NCBI RefSeq assembly: GCF_902362185.1 | Contig: NC_044496.1 | Coordinates: forward strand, 53,037,636 to 53,101,635 | Direction: 5' to 3' | Origin: Chanos chanos | Taxonomy: Eukaryota > Chordata > Actinopteri > Gonorynchiformes > Chanidae | Length of the DNA stretch: 64,000 bases | In this document: in pieces, positions 23,661 to 39,022 of the stretch | Layout: each line of letters opens with the position of its first letter | Numbering within the stretch: the stretch's first letter is position 1 | The notes under the pieces: generated by a model | Told to the model about the DNA's origin: nothing | The model's database searches: none | The model's input: only the letters and a program-made list of their open reading frames with translations | Translations under genes and position numbers: made by a program

Positions 23661-26536
23661 AACGAGAGAAGAGCGTTGTGAGGCAGCAATTACAACCCAT
23701 TGCTCAGCCTCTAAGAAGTTGATTACCCCTCATCTGACCTCCTCACTTACCTCCAGCCTACCCTTACAGGACGTCATGCACAAAAATAAACACCGTCGTA
23801 GAATATCCTCTGCAATTCACATATAATTTGAATATTTGTCTGAACTAAGTATATTCTATTCCAAATTGTCACATTTTAGATGTAAAAATAAAATCCCATT
23901 AGATTGTGGTGTAATGCTTAATTAGTTATTCTGATTATTTGAATATTCATTTTTAGACAAATTTAGTACAGATGTTCAAGTACTTTCAAAAGTCAGCGTA
24001 CCGCTTTAACCGAAATTCGGAATGAGTGAAACCGCGCCCTCCTGTGGCTATATTTCAATTGCTACTAGAGGCCAGTTGACTTCATTCTCAATGGATTGTG
24101 CTACCCAGTATTTGCCTTATCTTTTGGGAAAAGATCATTTGCCGTTTAGAGGTTATTCAGACTGAGCAATGTTTGTATAACCAGTGGATTTACAAGAAGT
24201 TCTACAGCTACGACAAGAATCATTTCTGGGGATAACATATAGACAGTGGGAGACATTTTTCGAAGTTATATTAGGCAAGGATTGGCCAGCAGGAGCACCA
24301 GGAGAATTCATTGGCCAAAATAGGCTGCTCCATTAGTGAAAACAACAAGACATGACCGTTTATTTTTCTCATCTGTCGGTATTACCACACAACACACCTT
24401 TAACTTGTCTGAAGTCTGAAGTGACTATCAAACTCAGTATAGGGCTAGTGTTAAAAATGTTTACATTTATGTTTTCTATCTTATGTGTCCCAAGGGTTCA
24501 CAGACAATGTCATATGTTAACATTATTGCAAACTGTACAATGTTTATTGAGAGATCCTTGTAGAGCATGAATTGCTATGACCGTGATTGGATCATGCGTG
24601 AGTTAATATAGAGTGGACTTCTGCTGGGCCAGTGGTCCTTTGACTCCTGGACCAGTTGTAAATCCTAGTATTTTATTAGGCCATAAAGCATTATTCTCCT
24701 GTATGAGAAAGCCTATTTAATCAAATATTTAATGTGAAAAAGCATAATGTATCAAGGTTCCAATTAAATTCACATCCAGAAATACATGGTGTTCAAAATG
24801 AGACATTGTTCCTAATCTAAAACGTTTTTATTTCCCTCATTGTTTTATTGCATGCTTTAATCCAAATGCTTTGTTTGTATCTACTGAAGATCTAAGTCTT
24901 TCCTTTTGTGTTACACTGGATACAATAAGACATAAAGATATCGTAGAGTAAAATTTAATGTGGCACAGACATCCTAGTGTGAGCGCAAAACGATCAAGAG
25001 AAAGTGACAGCGCTGTTCCAAAGAGCGTGAAGTTTTTGGTTTATGATGTCATGTCTTTTTTTTTTTTTTTTATGAAATTCAACTTGTGCTCTCAAAGCCT
25101 GCTGACTTTTGATGTCGTATTAAAAAAAAAAAGAATGCATATCTACAGCTTCACGTGACACCACTCGTGGGTTTTCTTTTTGACACCTTTTTCAACAGTT
25201 TCTCTCAGGGAATCATGAGCCTCCTCATCTCTTTGATAGGGCACGGTGTCGGCAATGTCATTTCAATAATATATTACACAAATAGATCATATGGACCCCA
25301 TTCAGCACGCTTTAAATTAAAATAATGATAAATAGGCTATGATTACAGGTGCCATCTGTCGAAGTCCCCAGCGTATCAGCATATCAAAGCACTGACTTCC
25401 TCTCTCCCGGCCTCCTCCTCCTCGCTCTGACACATAGAGTCTGAGTCACAGTTGGGAGCTCACTCCAGGGTTGTTTTTTTTTTTTTTCGTTTTTTTTTAA
25501 GGAAGCGCTAAAACCCTAATGCATATTTATGAGCCACAAGAGTTTCTATTTTTGGACTGACAGACACGGATCTATTGAGTTAGGATAATGAGCTATGGGT
25601 GGAGGTAACTAATTATGTCTGTGTACAGTATTTGTGCGTTGGCTTTAACATTGAATGAACAGGCTTTTCAGTATTCAAAATATACTCAAACAGTAAGACA
25701 TAAGCCTTTCTGAGTACCTTGTTACAGTGTAGATTACCAGTTAGACTACTTTCTGTGAAAACGCATAAAACAGGCAGGCAGTTCAGCAGATTTTTTTTAT
25801 TGGGTCGGTATTGTTATGTTATGATCTTTTTTTTCCAAGAAGGATATAAGGCTCAGAATTTCAACACGGGTGTCAATTTTTAGGCGCGTATGAGTACAAC
25901 CCTGTAGCCTACTATTAGTCATTATCATCTCTGGTATCTATGGTTACGCGGTAGGCAGGCAACATTCTGTTTATCCTCACGAATTACAAGCTAAGTTCGA
26001 GAGCTCTATAGCCTATATGATCTGGCTGTGTTTTGGCTTATACTCTTACTATTTTGCAGCTCCAAATCTCATGCATGAAACGCGAGTTATTGACGCCTCA
26101 GATGGCATATTTATGCCTACAGTAAATCTTTTCTATGATGTTATAATTAAAACAAGTGTTGAAATGTCAGTCGGGTCTTACCTTCTGTCGCATTTACCTC
26201 GGGACCCTTCACCTGGGAAAAACGCCAGCGTCGGTCATTCGAACTGAAACTGCAACCTTGTCAAGCATCGAGTTGAGTTCAGTGAGTTGCCACCAGTAAT
26301 ATATATTTTTTTACATTTACGTAATATTGAACTATAGACAACATATCACATACCGGTGATCATGTCGTACTGCTGCTCACTCGGCGCTGTTGATCACATT
26401 AGAATTGTTTCAAGGGGTCAGTTTTTTTCTTTCTGCGTTCAACACAGAGCACGTCAAAAGACCAAACCAAACGAAGTTGGTAATTTCAGCCTCCGTCATT
26501 GATCACTCATCCCTCACACCAATCGAGCAAGTGTGT

Positions 26537-26563
26537 ATCTGTGTGTGTGTGCGCGCGCGCGCA
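26537..26563. repeat. (TG)n(CG)n alternating purine-pyrimidine tract
   Basis: TGTGTGTGTG runs directly into GCGCGCGCGC, an ideal left-handed-DNA forming sequence; short. Confidence 0.85.
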
Positions 26564-26899
26564 CTGATCGCACTTGCGAACTGTTGACTTAGTATTTGCA
26601 TATTACGCTGACTTTTTTTTAACATGGCCTTGTACAATTAGATTGATTTAATCAGTTTGGTTATTCTATTTTCTTTATTACTAATATTTACCATATCGAA
26701 ATATACGCATGCTGTGTTCAGTTTTCCGAGGGGATAGTTTTGAGTTCACAACAGTATTAACAACTTCAACAACTACAGCCAAATACAGGGAAAACACAAA
26801 TGTCATTGACCCACGAGATTTCATGCTATTCACTGCTTCCCTCCGTGCATAGAAATAGTGCCTTCGGTTGAGTGTGTTATGAATATTTGTGAAGGAGAC

Positions 26900-26915
26900 A
26901 GACACACACACACAC

Positions 26916-26960
<45 letters not shown>
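26900..26960. repeat. (CA)n then (GA)n microsatellite
   Basis: CA units to 26918, then about 38 nt of GA. Confidence 0.92.
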
Positions 26961-26961
<1 letters not shown>

Positions 26962-27134
26962 GTGTACATTGTTGGAAGTTAGGAAGCTTTCTGATTACGA
27001 TTTATTTTGGATCAACAATATGCCTTCAGCACTTAAGATATCAAAAGCGAACCAGTTGGGAAATCGGAAATTTGCAACACGCATAAAATGTGGTACGTTT
27101 TAACATTGTCTGGATAGTTTGTCATTTTATCGAA

Positions 27135-28094
27135 TTATCCAACTATGCAGGTGCATCCAACAGCAATGCTCTCCACAACAGTCCTGTAACGGGGAACGCA
27201 TTTCTTGTTCTTCCTGGGTTTCCTCGAAGATCGTTCGCAAAGCAGTCTGCGCACAGGGATCTTGGTATAGATGAGCACGCTGGTCATGGCGCGATCCTCT
27301 TGCATGGTGAACGGGTTGATACAGCCTTGGCAAGAGCACTTCGCCTCTGGAATGTCCACCGGTCTGCGGTTCTCATCGTGATTAATTCTGTTAAACGAAC
27401 AGAGTCACGTTTATTAAAAGATACAGGGTTATTTTCCCCCATTTCGCTTCGTGTGAGTGTGCAAAATCCGTATATGTCCTGTAAGATGAAAGAAAGCATC
27501 ACAACTCAGTCTGAGAAGATGTTCACACTCTGAATGCTTACTGTTATTTTTAAGAGCCTAATCAGATTTTCTAAGTGAAAAAAAACCCTTTATTGTCAGA
27601 CCTGTATGACCACGGAGACAGACTTCTGCTGTTGGACATCCAGAGCTGGCGATCCACCACACATTTGGTTTTGGAAAGTGCTGGGTTGTTTCTGACCTGA
27701 GATACCATGTCTTCAATGTATTTATCGAAGTTCACCTCATCGCCATCGGATGGTACATCTGTCCCAAGAGTGTCCTCACCAGCCAGCACCGGATCAAGAG
27801 AGGGCCGATGTGAGGTGGCATTCCGCCAACCATTCACTCCCTGTCTGCCTTTTAATCGTTTGTTTCTCCGTCGTTCGCCTTTTCCTTCGTCAAGCGTATC
27901 TCGTGACTCCATCCGCGCCAAACTATTTACAGTCAAAACGGCCACGATCACCTATAATGATAGTTCAAGAAATGAGCGACATTAAGTCAAAATAACCGGG
28001 GCAAAGTACTCTTCTTTGTTCATTTTTTAATAGAAATGTTGAGATATTTAAAAAATACACTTACTATGTAGCAATATTTCCCCATGGTTTTCAT
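27135..28094 (-). CDS. il17b: Interleukin-17B
   Basis: Secreted cystine-knot cytokine of the IL-17 family. Three coding exons on the minus strand: 28065-28094, 27602-27951 and 27135-27387, joined at GT-AG sites in frame to give 210 residues. Residues 1-27 (MKTMGKYCYIVIVAVLTVNS...) form a hydrophobic signal peptide split by the first intron. A basic, poorly conserved segment follows, with a possible N-glycosylation site NAT at 54. The IL-17 fold starts near 105. KCVVDRQLWMSNSRSLSPW (106-124), PEAKCSCQGCINPFTMQEDR (140-159) and the C-terminal ESIAVGCTC are diagnostic; the last two are closer to IL-17B than to IL-17A/F, C or D. Eight cysteines lie at 107, 144, 146, 149, 177, 190, 205 and 207. 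Human IL17B has 180 residues; the extra length here lies mostly before the fold. The start was chosen because it alone supplies a signal peptide in frame. Confidence 0.95.
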
Positions 28095-28220
28095 TTAAAT
28101 GCTGTCAATTCTTTCAGTTGTAGTTATGCACTGAACGCGTAATTGCGCACGCTGGATCTCTCACAACCACAAAGTGCCACCACATGTTCTGCGGGTACTC
28201 AGGCAGAAACACACCTACAC

Positions 28221-28260
28221 TGAGTCAGAGCCCTTTATAGAAGAATTTCCTTTTGAGTCA
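28221..28260 (-). promoter_or_regulatory. il17b: il17b core promoter: TATA box flanked by two AP-1 sites
   Basis: Read on the minus strand there is TATAAA at 28234-28239, about 140 bp upstream of the il17b start codon. A TGAGTCA/TGACTCA AP-1 consensus lies on each side, at 28221-28227 and 28254-28260. Position and order fit a TATA-driven inducible cytokine promoter. Binding is not shown by sequence. Confidence 0.55.
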
Positions 28261-29063
28261 TGTTCAAATAGAAAGACACCTGTGTGTGCAACCAATGAAT
28301 TCCCATTTCTTTTCCTTCACTTTAACCAACCACCATGAAACAAGCATCATTGTGTTGTGTTTCTAAATAAACTCATGGTTGTAGCTTACTGTAACAATAG
28401 CGTTCACCACAAAGCGTGCAACACGGCAGTTAAGAGATTCATATTTTTGCTGGTCTTAAACCTTTTTTGTAATCTTGTTATATGTAGTAATACTGCGTGA
28501 GAGATAAAAAAGGACATCAGACAAAGAGGGACATGGATCAACCTTCACAAGTTAGGAGATGTTTACGGCAGTGGCAACAACAATAACAACAACTTAAGCG
28601 TCCGCTTCCTGTTTTTACATTAGTACTCAACAAGTAAAACCACAGGAACAAATACCTAACTGCTAGACGTGGGCATCAAACAAAGAATTGTTGCAGTATA
28701 CTGATAATATACAGCAAATTTCTTGTTCAGTAAAATGCCATGCCAGTGGTGAAACAAAATGGACACTATTTACTTCTATGCGCAGAGCATTACGTCAGTG
28801 GAGTCAAGAATTCTTGTTCACAGCAATAGAATCTCACACGTTAGCAAATATACTCTGCTTAAAAAATAGTTTTTAACTCCAGGCTTGAACGTGTTTGAAA
28901 GTATGCGGTTGGAACTGAATAGATAAACAAACAGGTACAGTTTGGAAACAGGTAAGTGTAATCTGTAGAAAGCCGAGGGTCCTGAGAGAGTGACAGCTGT
29001 CTCTGTCTTTGTCAGTCAGTCTCATAAAAGACAGTCTGACAGAGAACAACAGTTCTGTCTTTG

Positions 29064-29096
<33 letters not shown>

Positions 29097-30490
29097 CCAA
29101 AAAATAGAGAATATTTGTGACACATATTTATAACATTAACACATTCACACTTTATGGTGATGGGCCATTAGTAAACCAAGACGTTTCTATTTGATGCAGT
29201 CTTTCTATTTGACACAGTTTAGTTCTTCTTTGGCACTGTATTTAGACTTCATGTACATGAATGCACTCATAATTCATACCTATGCACAGGTATGAACATG
29301 AGGAAGGAATACTGGTGTTAGACACTTGACCTTAGGTTTAATGTTAGCCACAAAATGCGATATTTTATTCTGTATTATATTTCTCTGATTCTTTCTTAAT
29401 TTGTTTGATTTTTTTGTTTGTTTGTTTGTTTTGGTAATTTGCACTTGTAATATCCATTTCACAGTCATGCTCAATTGAAATCAAATCCCTGTAGGAAAAT
29501 TATGATTAATTTGAAAAATTCGTGCATTTCCTTTATTATTAAGTCAATGTCAAGTCAGCAACAATGACAACAAAAAAAACGGGAAGCTGAAAATCCTCTA
29601 AAAGCTTTTTTTTTTATGATAAATTTTCCCAAATGAACCCAATTCTGAGGGTGTTATTTGTTTTTGTGTCTGCCTGTTTGAGTCCTGTTTAGCCTGGTAA
29701 GTCTATGCTCCTCTCTCTGAATTGTGCTTTTCATTCATGTATTAACAATATCTAAAGCCTGCACATACAAAACAAACAATCAGGCAATGTTTTCAAGACC
29801 AGGCTTATTCATGGAACTCCTTCTCACAGACCAGGAGCCCAAAGGCCCTAGCAGATGTAAGCTTCCCTTGGTTTTGTGTGTTATGATCCCCTTTTTATTT
29901 CATCACATTGTCAATAGAGCCTATTGAAAGCTGTAAAAGAACACCTGTTGAGAGAGTTAAGGAAACCTTTATGCCCCCAGCCTCTGTCTCAGGAGTCCAT
30001 GTTCTGCCTGACATACACCACAACGAGTACTTTTGTGGAGAGGTCAACTGGTCTTTCTAAATGTGACATTCAAAAAGTAATGTAGATTACACATGCTCAT
30101 AAGAAGTCATTTGCACAGACTAGTCTATACACTGCCGGACAATTTCAGTATCAACCCCTATCATTTCCAAAAATGTGCTGTGTTCCTGCTTTTTCTCTTC
30201 ATGATTTAAGAGAGATTTTTAATTTTATTTATTTATTTACTTACTTACTTAGGCTACTTACTTGCTTATTAATTGGGAAAACGTAAACTGATCTCACTTA
30301 GTCGTGTGGAGTGTTGTGAAATGCAAGAATAGCAAGTGCTTTAACTGAGGGCCGAAAAAACTACAAATATCCCTGATGAGGGCCGACTACCAATCTTTCT
30401 CGCTAGTGCTGTAGTTCTCTTACCTGCAAACTTCGGTTCACGCGGCTCACACAGAGAGTCAAATCTCGTTTCAGTGAGCGCTGCTATCGC
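28261..30490. other. Intergenic region between il17b and rpl26
   Basis: No supported gene. AT-rich, with A-run (29065-29097) and TTTG (29404-29431) low-complexity patches. The right end, from about 30400, becomes GC-richer and merges into the rpl26 promoter. Confidence 0.6.
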
Positions 30491-30509
30491 GGGACTCTGG
30501 TCTTGACTA

Positions 30510-30570
30510 ATTTCGGCGGAAGTACTTTGGAGGCCTCTTTTCCGGCGGCCATAGCGGAATCAACGGCAGG
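30510..30570 (+). promoter_or_regulatory. rpl26: rpl26 core promoter and non-coding exon 1 with 5'TOP tract
   Basis: An ETS-type site GCGGAAGT (30516-30523) precedes a pyrimidine tract CCTCTTTTCC (30534-30543) typical of the 5'TOP start of ribosomal protein mRNAs. GCGGCCATAGCGG just downstream resembles the YY1 site often found in the first exon of such genes. A GT donor follows at 30571. The exact start is inferred from the TOP tract. Confidence 0.7.
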
Positions 30571-31286
30571 GTAAGAAATGTTAGCTAAAACATTGAAGAA
30601 AGATCTTCATCCATCCATGTTATAATCGGGACTATTGGGAAGACAATTTTATCATTCCGTATTAAATACCTTATTTTTCAATGGAGCGCAATCATTTCGC
30701 CTATCAGAATGTATTAAAGTCACAAATGAATTTGCCAAAGCCCTGACCTAGCTGACTTCTTCCATTGCTGCATCAAAGCACCCCGTGTACGCTCGTTTTA
30801 ACTTAACAAATGTATCTTACTCATTAAATAGAGATTGTGAAGTGTAAACGATAACCTTACTTTTGATATACGGGAAAAAAGCAAGGGTAGTGTCAAGTTA
30901 ATGCACAGACTACGAGTGCTAAGCTAAGTTTACGTTGCTGTATGGCATGATACAGTAAGCGTGCTGTTCTCGGTGGCGCGATACGTTGTAAATTCATTCA
31001 TTTTGCTGAAAATATCAGTTGTCAATCACGTTTCTGCCAGTGTGTCTTTGCCAAACGTCAAATTGCGTTCTGTGCTAACTGAATTATGATCAGTTGGCTG
31101 GTTCGTTGCTGCCGTTCTCAGTGAATAGAGAGTGTGATAGGCGTTTAGTTATCAGTCATATTGCAGAAAGTGTCCTGCCTTTCAGATATCTGTTCAGTGC
31201 TCAAGTTCCCATCTGTGACAAACTCATTGTTGTGTTGCTTTGAGTGTTTTGTCATGTTGTGCCTTTTGGAGCAGTGATGAGATTGA

Positions 31287-32888
<1,602 letters not shown>

Positions 32889-32906
32889 AAAATACTTTTT
32901 GCTAAC

Positions 32907-32912
32907 AATAAA
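32907..32912 (+). terminator. rpl26: rpl26 polyadenylation signal
   Basis: AATAAA 18 bp after the stop codon, giving a very short 3' UTR as usual for ribosomal protein genes. A genomic A-run follows at 32920-32934. Confidence 0.85.
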
Positions 32913-33356
32913 GGACTGTAAAAAAAAAAAAAAACGTTTTGTTGTTGTGTTGTCTTTGCCATTGTAGAAGTGGTTGTGCAAATACTTTCCCCAGAACAAT
33001 CCTTTCAAATTTCAGCTCACTACACTAAACGTTCGGTCATGAACCAGAAGTCATATACTCGTGCACTCGTTACCTCACGATTAATTTAAGTGTTACTGCT
33101 GGTCTAATTTAAAAAACAAAAAGGTGGGATAGTAGTCTTTGTGTGGCCTGATCCCATGTTGGTGGTCTTTGTGTGTACAAAAAATAGAATTCGATTGATC
33201 ACACATCTGGTTCTGTGGCTAAACTGTAGGGAGAGGAAAGGATCTGTTCAATCTGGTGTGACCATTATCTAAAACTTGCCTTTAAAAAAAAGGCTGATGT
33301 ATATAGTTGCAATTCCAGAGTGAAAAATTATGCAGCTGTATGAATGCTGTCTCGGT

Positions 33357-33410
33357 AAAAAAAAAAAAATATATATATATATATATACACACACACATAC
33401 ATACATATGT
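33357..33410. repeat. A-run and (TA)n/(CA)n low-complexity tract
   Basis: Poly-A followed by TATA and ACACAC units between rpl26 and atp6v0e1. Confidence 0.85.
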
Positions 33411-33547
33411 TTATATATTCGACACAGTTGTGTATCCCTAAGAAACTCCGTTTGCTTTTCAATGCGTTTTTTGGGAAATGAAAATTTCGTTCCGGAGGCG
33501 GTTACAATAATTTAGTGTCCGCCTACAAAGTTCAACCCGTGCTCAGT

Positions 33548-33557
33548 GTCATGTGAT
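33548..33557 (+). promoter_or_regulatory. atp6v0e1: CLEAR-like E-box upstream of atp6v0e1
   Basis: GTCATGTGAT, about 100 bp before the start codon, differs by one base in the core (CATGTG for CACGTG) from the GTCACGTGAC element. TFEB/TFE3 use that element at lysosomal and V-ATPase genes. Position and target class fit; binding is inference. Confidence 0.35.
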
Positions 33558-33658
33558 CCCAGCTTCCTAACATTTACTCACTAACAGTCAATGTGTAGAA
33601 CGACTGGGTTGCCTTAATTTTGTATTAATTTATACTACACTTAAAACCAAAGAGAGAA

Positions 33659-35025
33659 ATGGCAGAATTATCTTTTGTGATTTCCATAGCAGTTATGACC
33701 ATCTTTTGGGGCTTAGTTGGTGGGGTCGTACCGTGGTTCATTCCCAAAGGACCAAATAGAGGGTAAGTATAGTTAGCCGCAGTGGGCTAATTGTCGAGCT
33801 ACATTGAAACTAAATATGGTCTGGACTTATTTTGTCTCATCTGGTTTAATAAATATGAAATTGTCCTTTAGCAGTTGTGTACAACTCAGTTAAAGATTAA
33901 TCGAACAATACTTAAAAGGGTCAGAGGAATTCTGGCTGAAAAGTCATTTGACAACCTGCAGGTGGGTTAAAATAGATACAACGTATAAACTTTAGTTATA
34001 GTGTTCTAAAAGTATAGGGCTACGCGTCTATATATAAAAGCAATAATATAATTTTTTAACTGAAAATAGTTTTCTCGAGTTGCATTTCATTGTATGTAGG
34101 TAGTGACTACTTTTGTTAACCCTAAAAGCGATTCTTGCATGGAAACATAGGTCATACGGGAATTTCTATATTTTGTCTTCCTTATTCCATCTTCCTTTTA
34201 TTCTAACAATGTTTCCAAATGCTCCATGTATAATACGAAATTTCGGAATAACATGCTATGCCAGTTTTGGTCAGTGAGTTTATAGACAAAAATTGTTCAA
34301 GATGAAAATTGGACCTCTGCTAATTTATATGTTTATGACTTTCTTTTCTCTCGACATATTTTGCGTTGTCTGTTTGGCTGTCTCAACACTAGGGTCATTG
34401 TCACCATGCTGGTACTAACTGCAGTTTGCTGTTACCTTTTGTAAGTATTTGCATTGCATTTCTAAAATACTGCATGTAAAGAGAAAAAGTGCTATTGTGT
34501 TGGGAGGGCAAGTGTCTGATGTCTTGTTGCATCCTGTCACCCACTGCCCCAGGGAGTTCCATTAACATCGATTGGGATCTGTGGTTTCAGACAATCAATG
34601 TACTGCCCATTTAGACTAACTACGTCACACAGAAGTGAACATTTGTTTTTTAGTCTGCATGGCTTTGTTCAAGTGTATTGACGGATATTTCGGTAAAGTA
34701 TATATTCCGCCTTGGAACCTTTGCATCAACTGAATGTAGTTTTATGTCACCCTGAATTATTTAGAATGCTGATGCTAAACCCGAGTCAGGTTCCATTCTT
34801 GTTTAGACACAGGAATTTAATGGAGATAAACAATCTAATTAGAAAGTTAGATATTTTTCTGTTTACCCTGTTTGTCTGTCCATTTCTATTTGAGTTTATT
34901 AATCCGCATTCTTCGGGATTATGTCTTGTAGCTGGCTCATCGCCATTCTTGCACAGTTGAATCCTTTATTTGGACCGGCACTGAGTAACGACACTATATG
35001 GTACCTTCGTTATCACTGGCCATAG
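33659..35025 (+). CDS. atp6v0e1: V-type proton ATPase subunit e1
   Basis: Small membrane subunit of the V0 sector of the vacuolar proton pump, acting in lysosomal, endosomal and Golgi membranes. Coding exons 33659-33762, 34393-34440 and 34932-35025 join in frame to 81 residues, exactly the family length. The first exon encodes [20 protein letters not shown] and [11 protein letters not shown]. The second encodes [15 protein letters not shown]. The third encodes [15 protein letters not shown] and ends IWYLRYHWP. Two hydrophobic helices (about 5-27 and 36-56) are visible, with the family's conserved PWF.PKGPNRG and NPL.GP signatures. A CAG/gtaaag donor-like site at 35047, after the stop, suggests a further non-coding 3' exon, as in human. 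ATTAAA at 35533-35538 is the likely poly(A) signal. Confidence 0.96.
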
Positions 35026-35532
35026 ACTGGAGTCTTTCCTCATCAGGTAAAGTTTTGTAGATAACCACAATCTCGTCTCTTATCACGTTACAGTATAGGA
35101 TATTGTTGTTTAAAATTGACTTTAAGCAGTTGCCACCAACATTTCTGTGCACGTCACAAATTCACAATTAAGTATATGTTCACAGAACTGGATTCTCTGT
35201 ACATTGCCAAATGAAGTCCTTCATTCGCCTCTTCACAAAGGGAATTCCTCCTCCAACCTGAAGCCTTAACCACAGTTTTGTGATTCATGAAGTAAAGCAA
35301 AATCATATGCCTGTCACCGTAGTTTAAAGTTGTGTAGATAAATGAAACCTTTTGTGATGGAAATTGTAAGTAATGTGTTACTTTGACGCTTGTATTTTGT
35401 CTCCATTGTGTTTGTGTCGTTGAGTGGTACGTTACGTCAACAACATTTTCAAAGTCCTCAGACAAATTAACTCATTACTAATGGTTGCTGTTTGCTTTTC
35501 AATGCATTGTATTTATGTGATGAAGTGCCTGC

Positions 35533-35538
35533 ATTAAA
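35533..35538 (+). terminator. atp6v0e1: atp6v0e1 probable polyadenylation signal (ATTAAA)
   Basis: ATTAAA variant signal in the only reasonable position before the converging tstd2 gene. It lies about 20 bp from the opposite-strand tstd2 signal. Confidence 0.55.
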
Positions 35539-35559
35539 ATTTTGGATAAGGAAATTGTA

Positions 35560-35565
35560 TTTATT
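35560..35565 (-). terminator. tstd2: tstd2 probable polyadenylation signal
   Basis: TTTATT on the plus strand is AATAAA on the minus strand, about 390 bp past the tstd2 stop codon. Confidence 0.55.
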
Positions 35566-35954
35566 CCCGTTTACAGTTTATAGTGTATTTCCTTAAAACA
35601 TTACACACTCTGTTTGTCTGTTTCTGGATTAAAAAAAAATTTCAAGAGCACGAACCATTAAAAGCACTTAAGATGAACTCAAGTTGATACAAATTATTGT
35701 AAGTTGTCATTTGAGGTCAGTTAAAAGTTCACTTCAACGTTCACTCACTCGTGCAGTGCGAAATGTCCATTACAGCGTCATCAATTCACGGAAACACTTG
35801 CATTCAAAACCACATTTGAACCAGACAACATCGCTCATTCTCTAATTCTTGTCTCACTGGCCTCAGCTTTAGCTCTCTAAGACTGAGGTATTGCATGGTA
35901 GAGTACACTTCTTTTGATGCGTCTACAGTGCAGATGCAGGTTCCGAAGTCGGGG

Positions 35955-38509
<2,555 letters not shown>

Positions 38510-38751
38510 TATAAGTAATTAACAAAAATGATGTGGTACCAACACGTAGAACCTGTGGAAAGTGAACAATGTTTCCAAAGTCAAAAATGGTTTACAGCAG
38601 CCAAGTTCACTGAGTTGTCGCCTTATAAATTTGAGCTGATTCTTAAATTTTTATGAGAAAGACACAAAACATTCTACTGAAAATATAAACAACATATTAA
38701 TAATAGAGATACAGTAAGGTATAACAAGAGCAAGAAAGTAAAAACCTCACT

Positions 38752-38900
38752 TGATCCTTTATTTTCCCATGCCTACAAATTCCGAAACAGGAAGACGCTC
38801 AATGCATCAAAAGTACTTCCGAGTTCTTTCCTCTTTTGCTCCGGATGTGTTTGTGTAAATCCGACCGCTTTTATTTTTCTAGTGCAGACTGTGTTCACTA
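38752..38900. promoter_or_regulatory. Bidirectional tstd2/ncbp1 promoter with ETS sites
   Basis: The two genes are head-to-head, with start codons 514 bp apart and probable first exons separated by perhaps 100 bp. Three ETS-type cores are visible: CAGGAAG (38788-38794), ACTTCCG (38815-38821) and CCGGATGT (38841-38848). There is no TATA box. The human orthologues are also divergent neighbours at 9q22.33. A minus-strand donor CAA/gtgagg at 38751/38750 and an acceptor before 38552 define the tstd2 5' UTR intron. Confidence 0.65.
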
Positions 38901-39022
38901 TTGCAACCATTCAAACGCCGTTGGGCTGGTAACGCATTTTTATACCGTATCAAGAAACATCAGATATTCTGAACAGACTATATTTGTGCAGATAATTGGG
39001 ATACATAAGCGTATTTATCACT

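Larger units (their letters stand above)
23661..27134. other. Intergenic region between the ppp2r2b B-beta-2 promoter and the il17b 3' end
   Basis: AT-rich, with no supported coding exon on either strand. It contains T- and A-runs at 25056 and 25470, the (TG)n(CG)n tract at 26537 and the CA/GA array at 26900. The il17b 3' UTR should occupy the right end, but no canonical AATAAA (minus sense) could be assigned confidently. Confidence 0.6.

Noticed and set aside
27090-27533. 147-residue plus-strand open frame
   Set aside because: It is antisense to il17b exon 3 and its intron; the minus strand gives a clear IL-17B match with proper splice sites.
27571-27951. il17b as a single 126-residue open frame
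   Set aside because: The frame starts at a GTG and reads through a splice donor at 27601; only its central part is exon 2.
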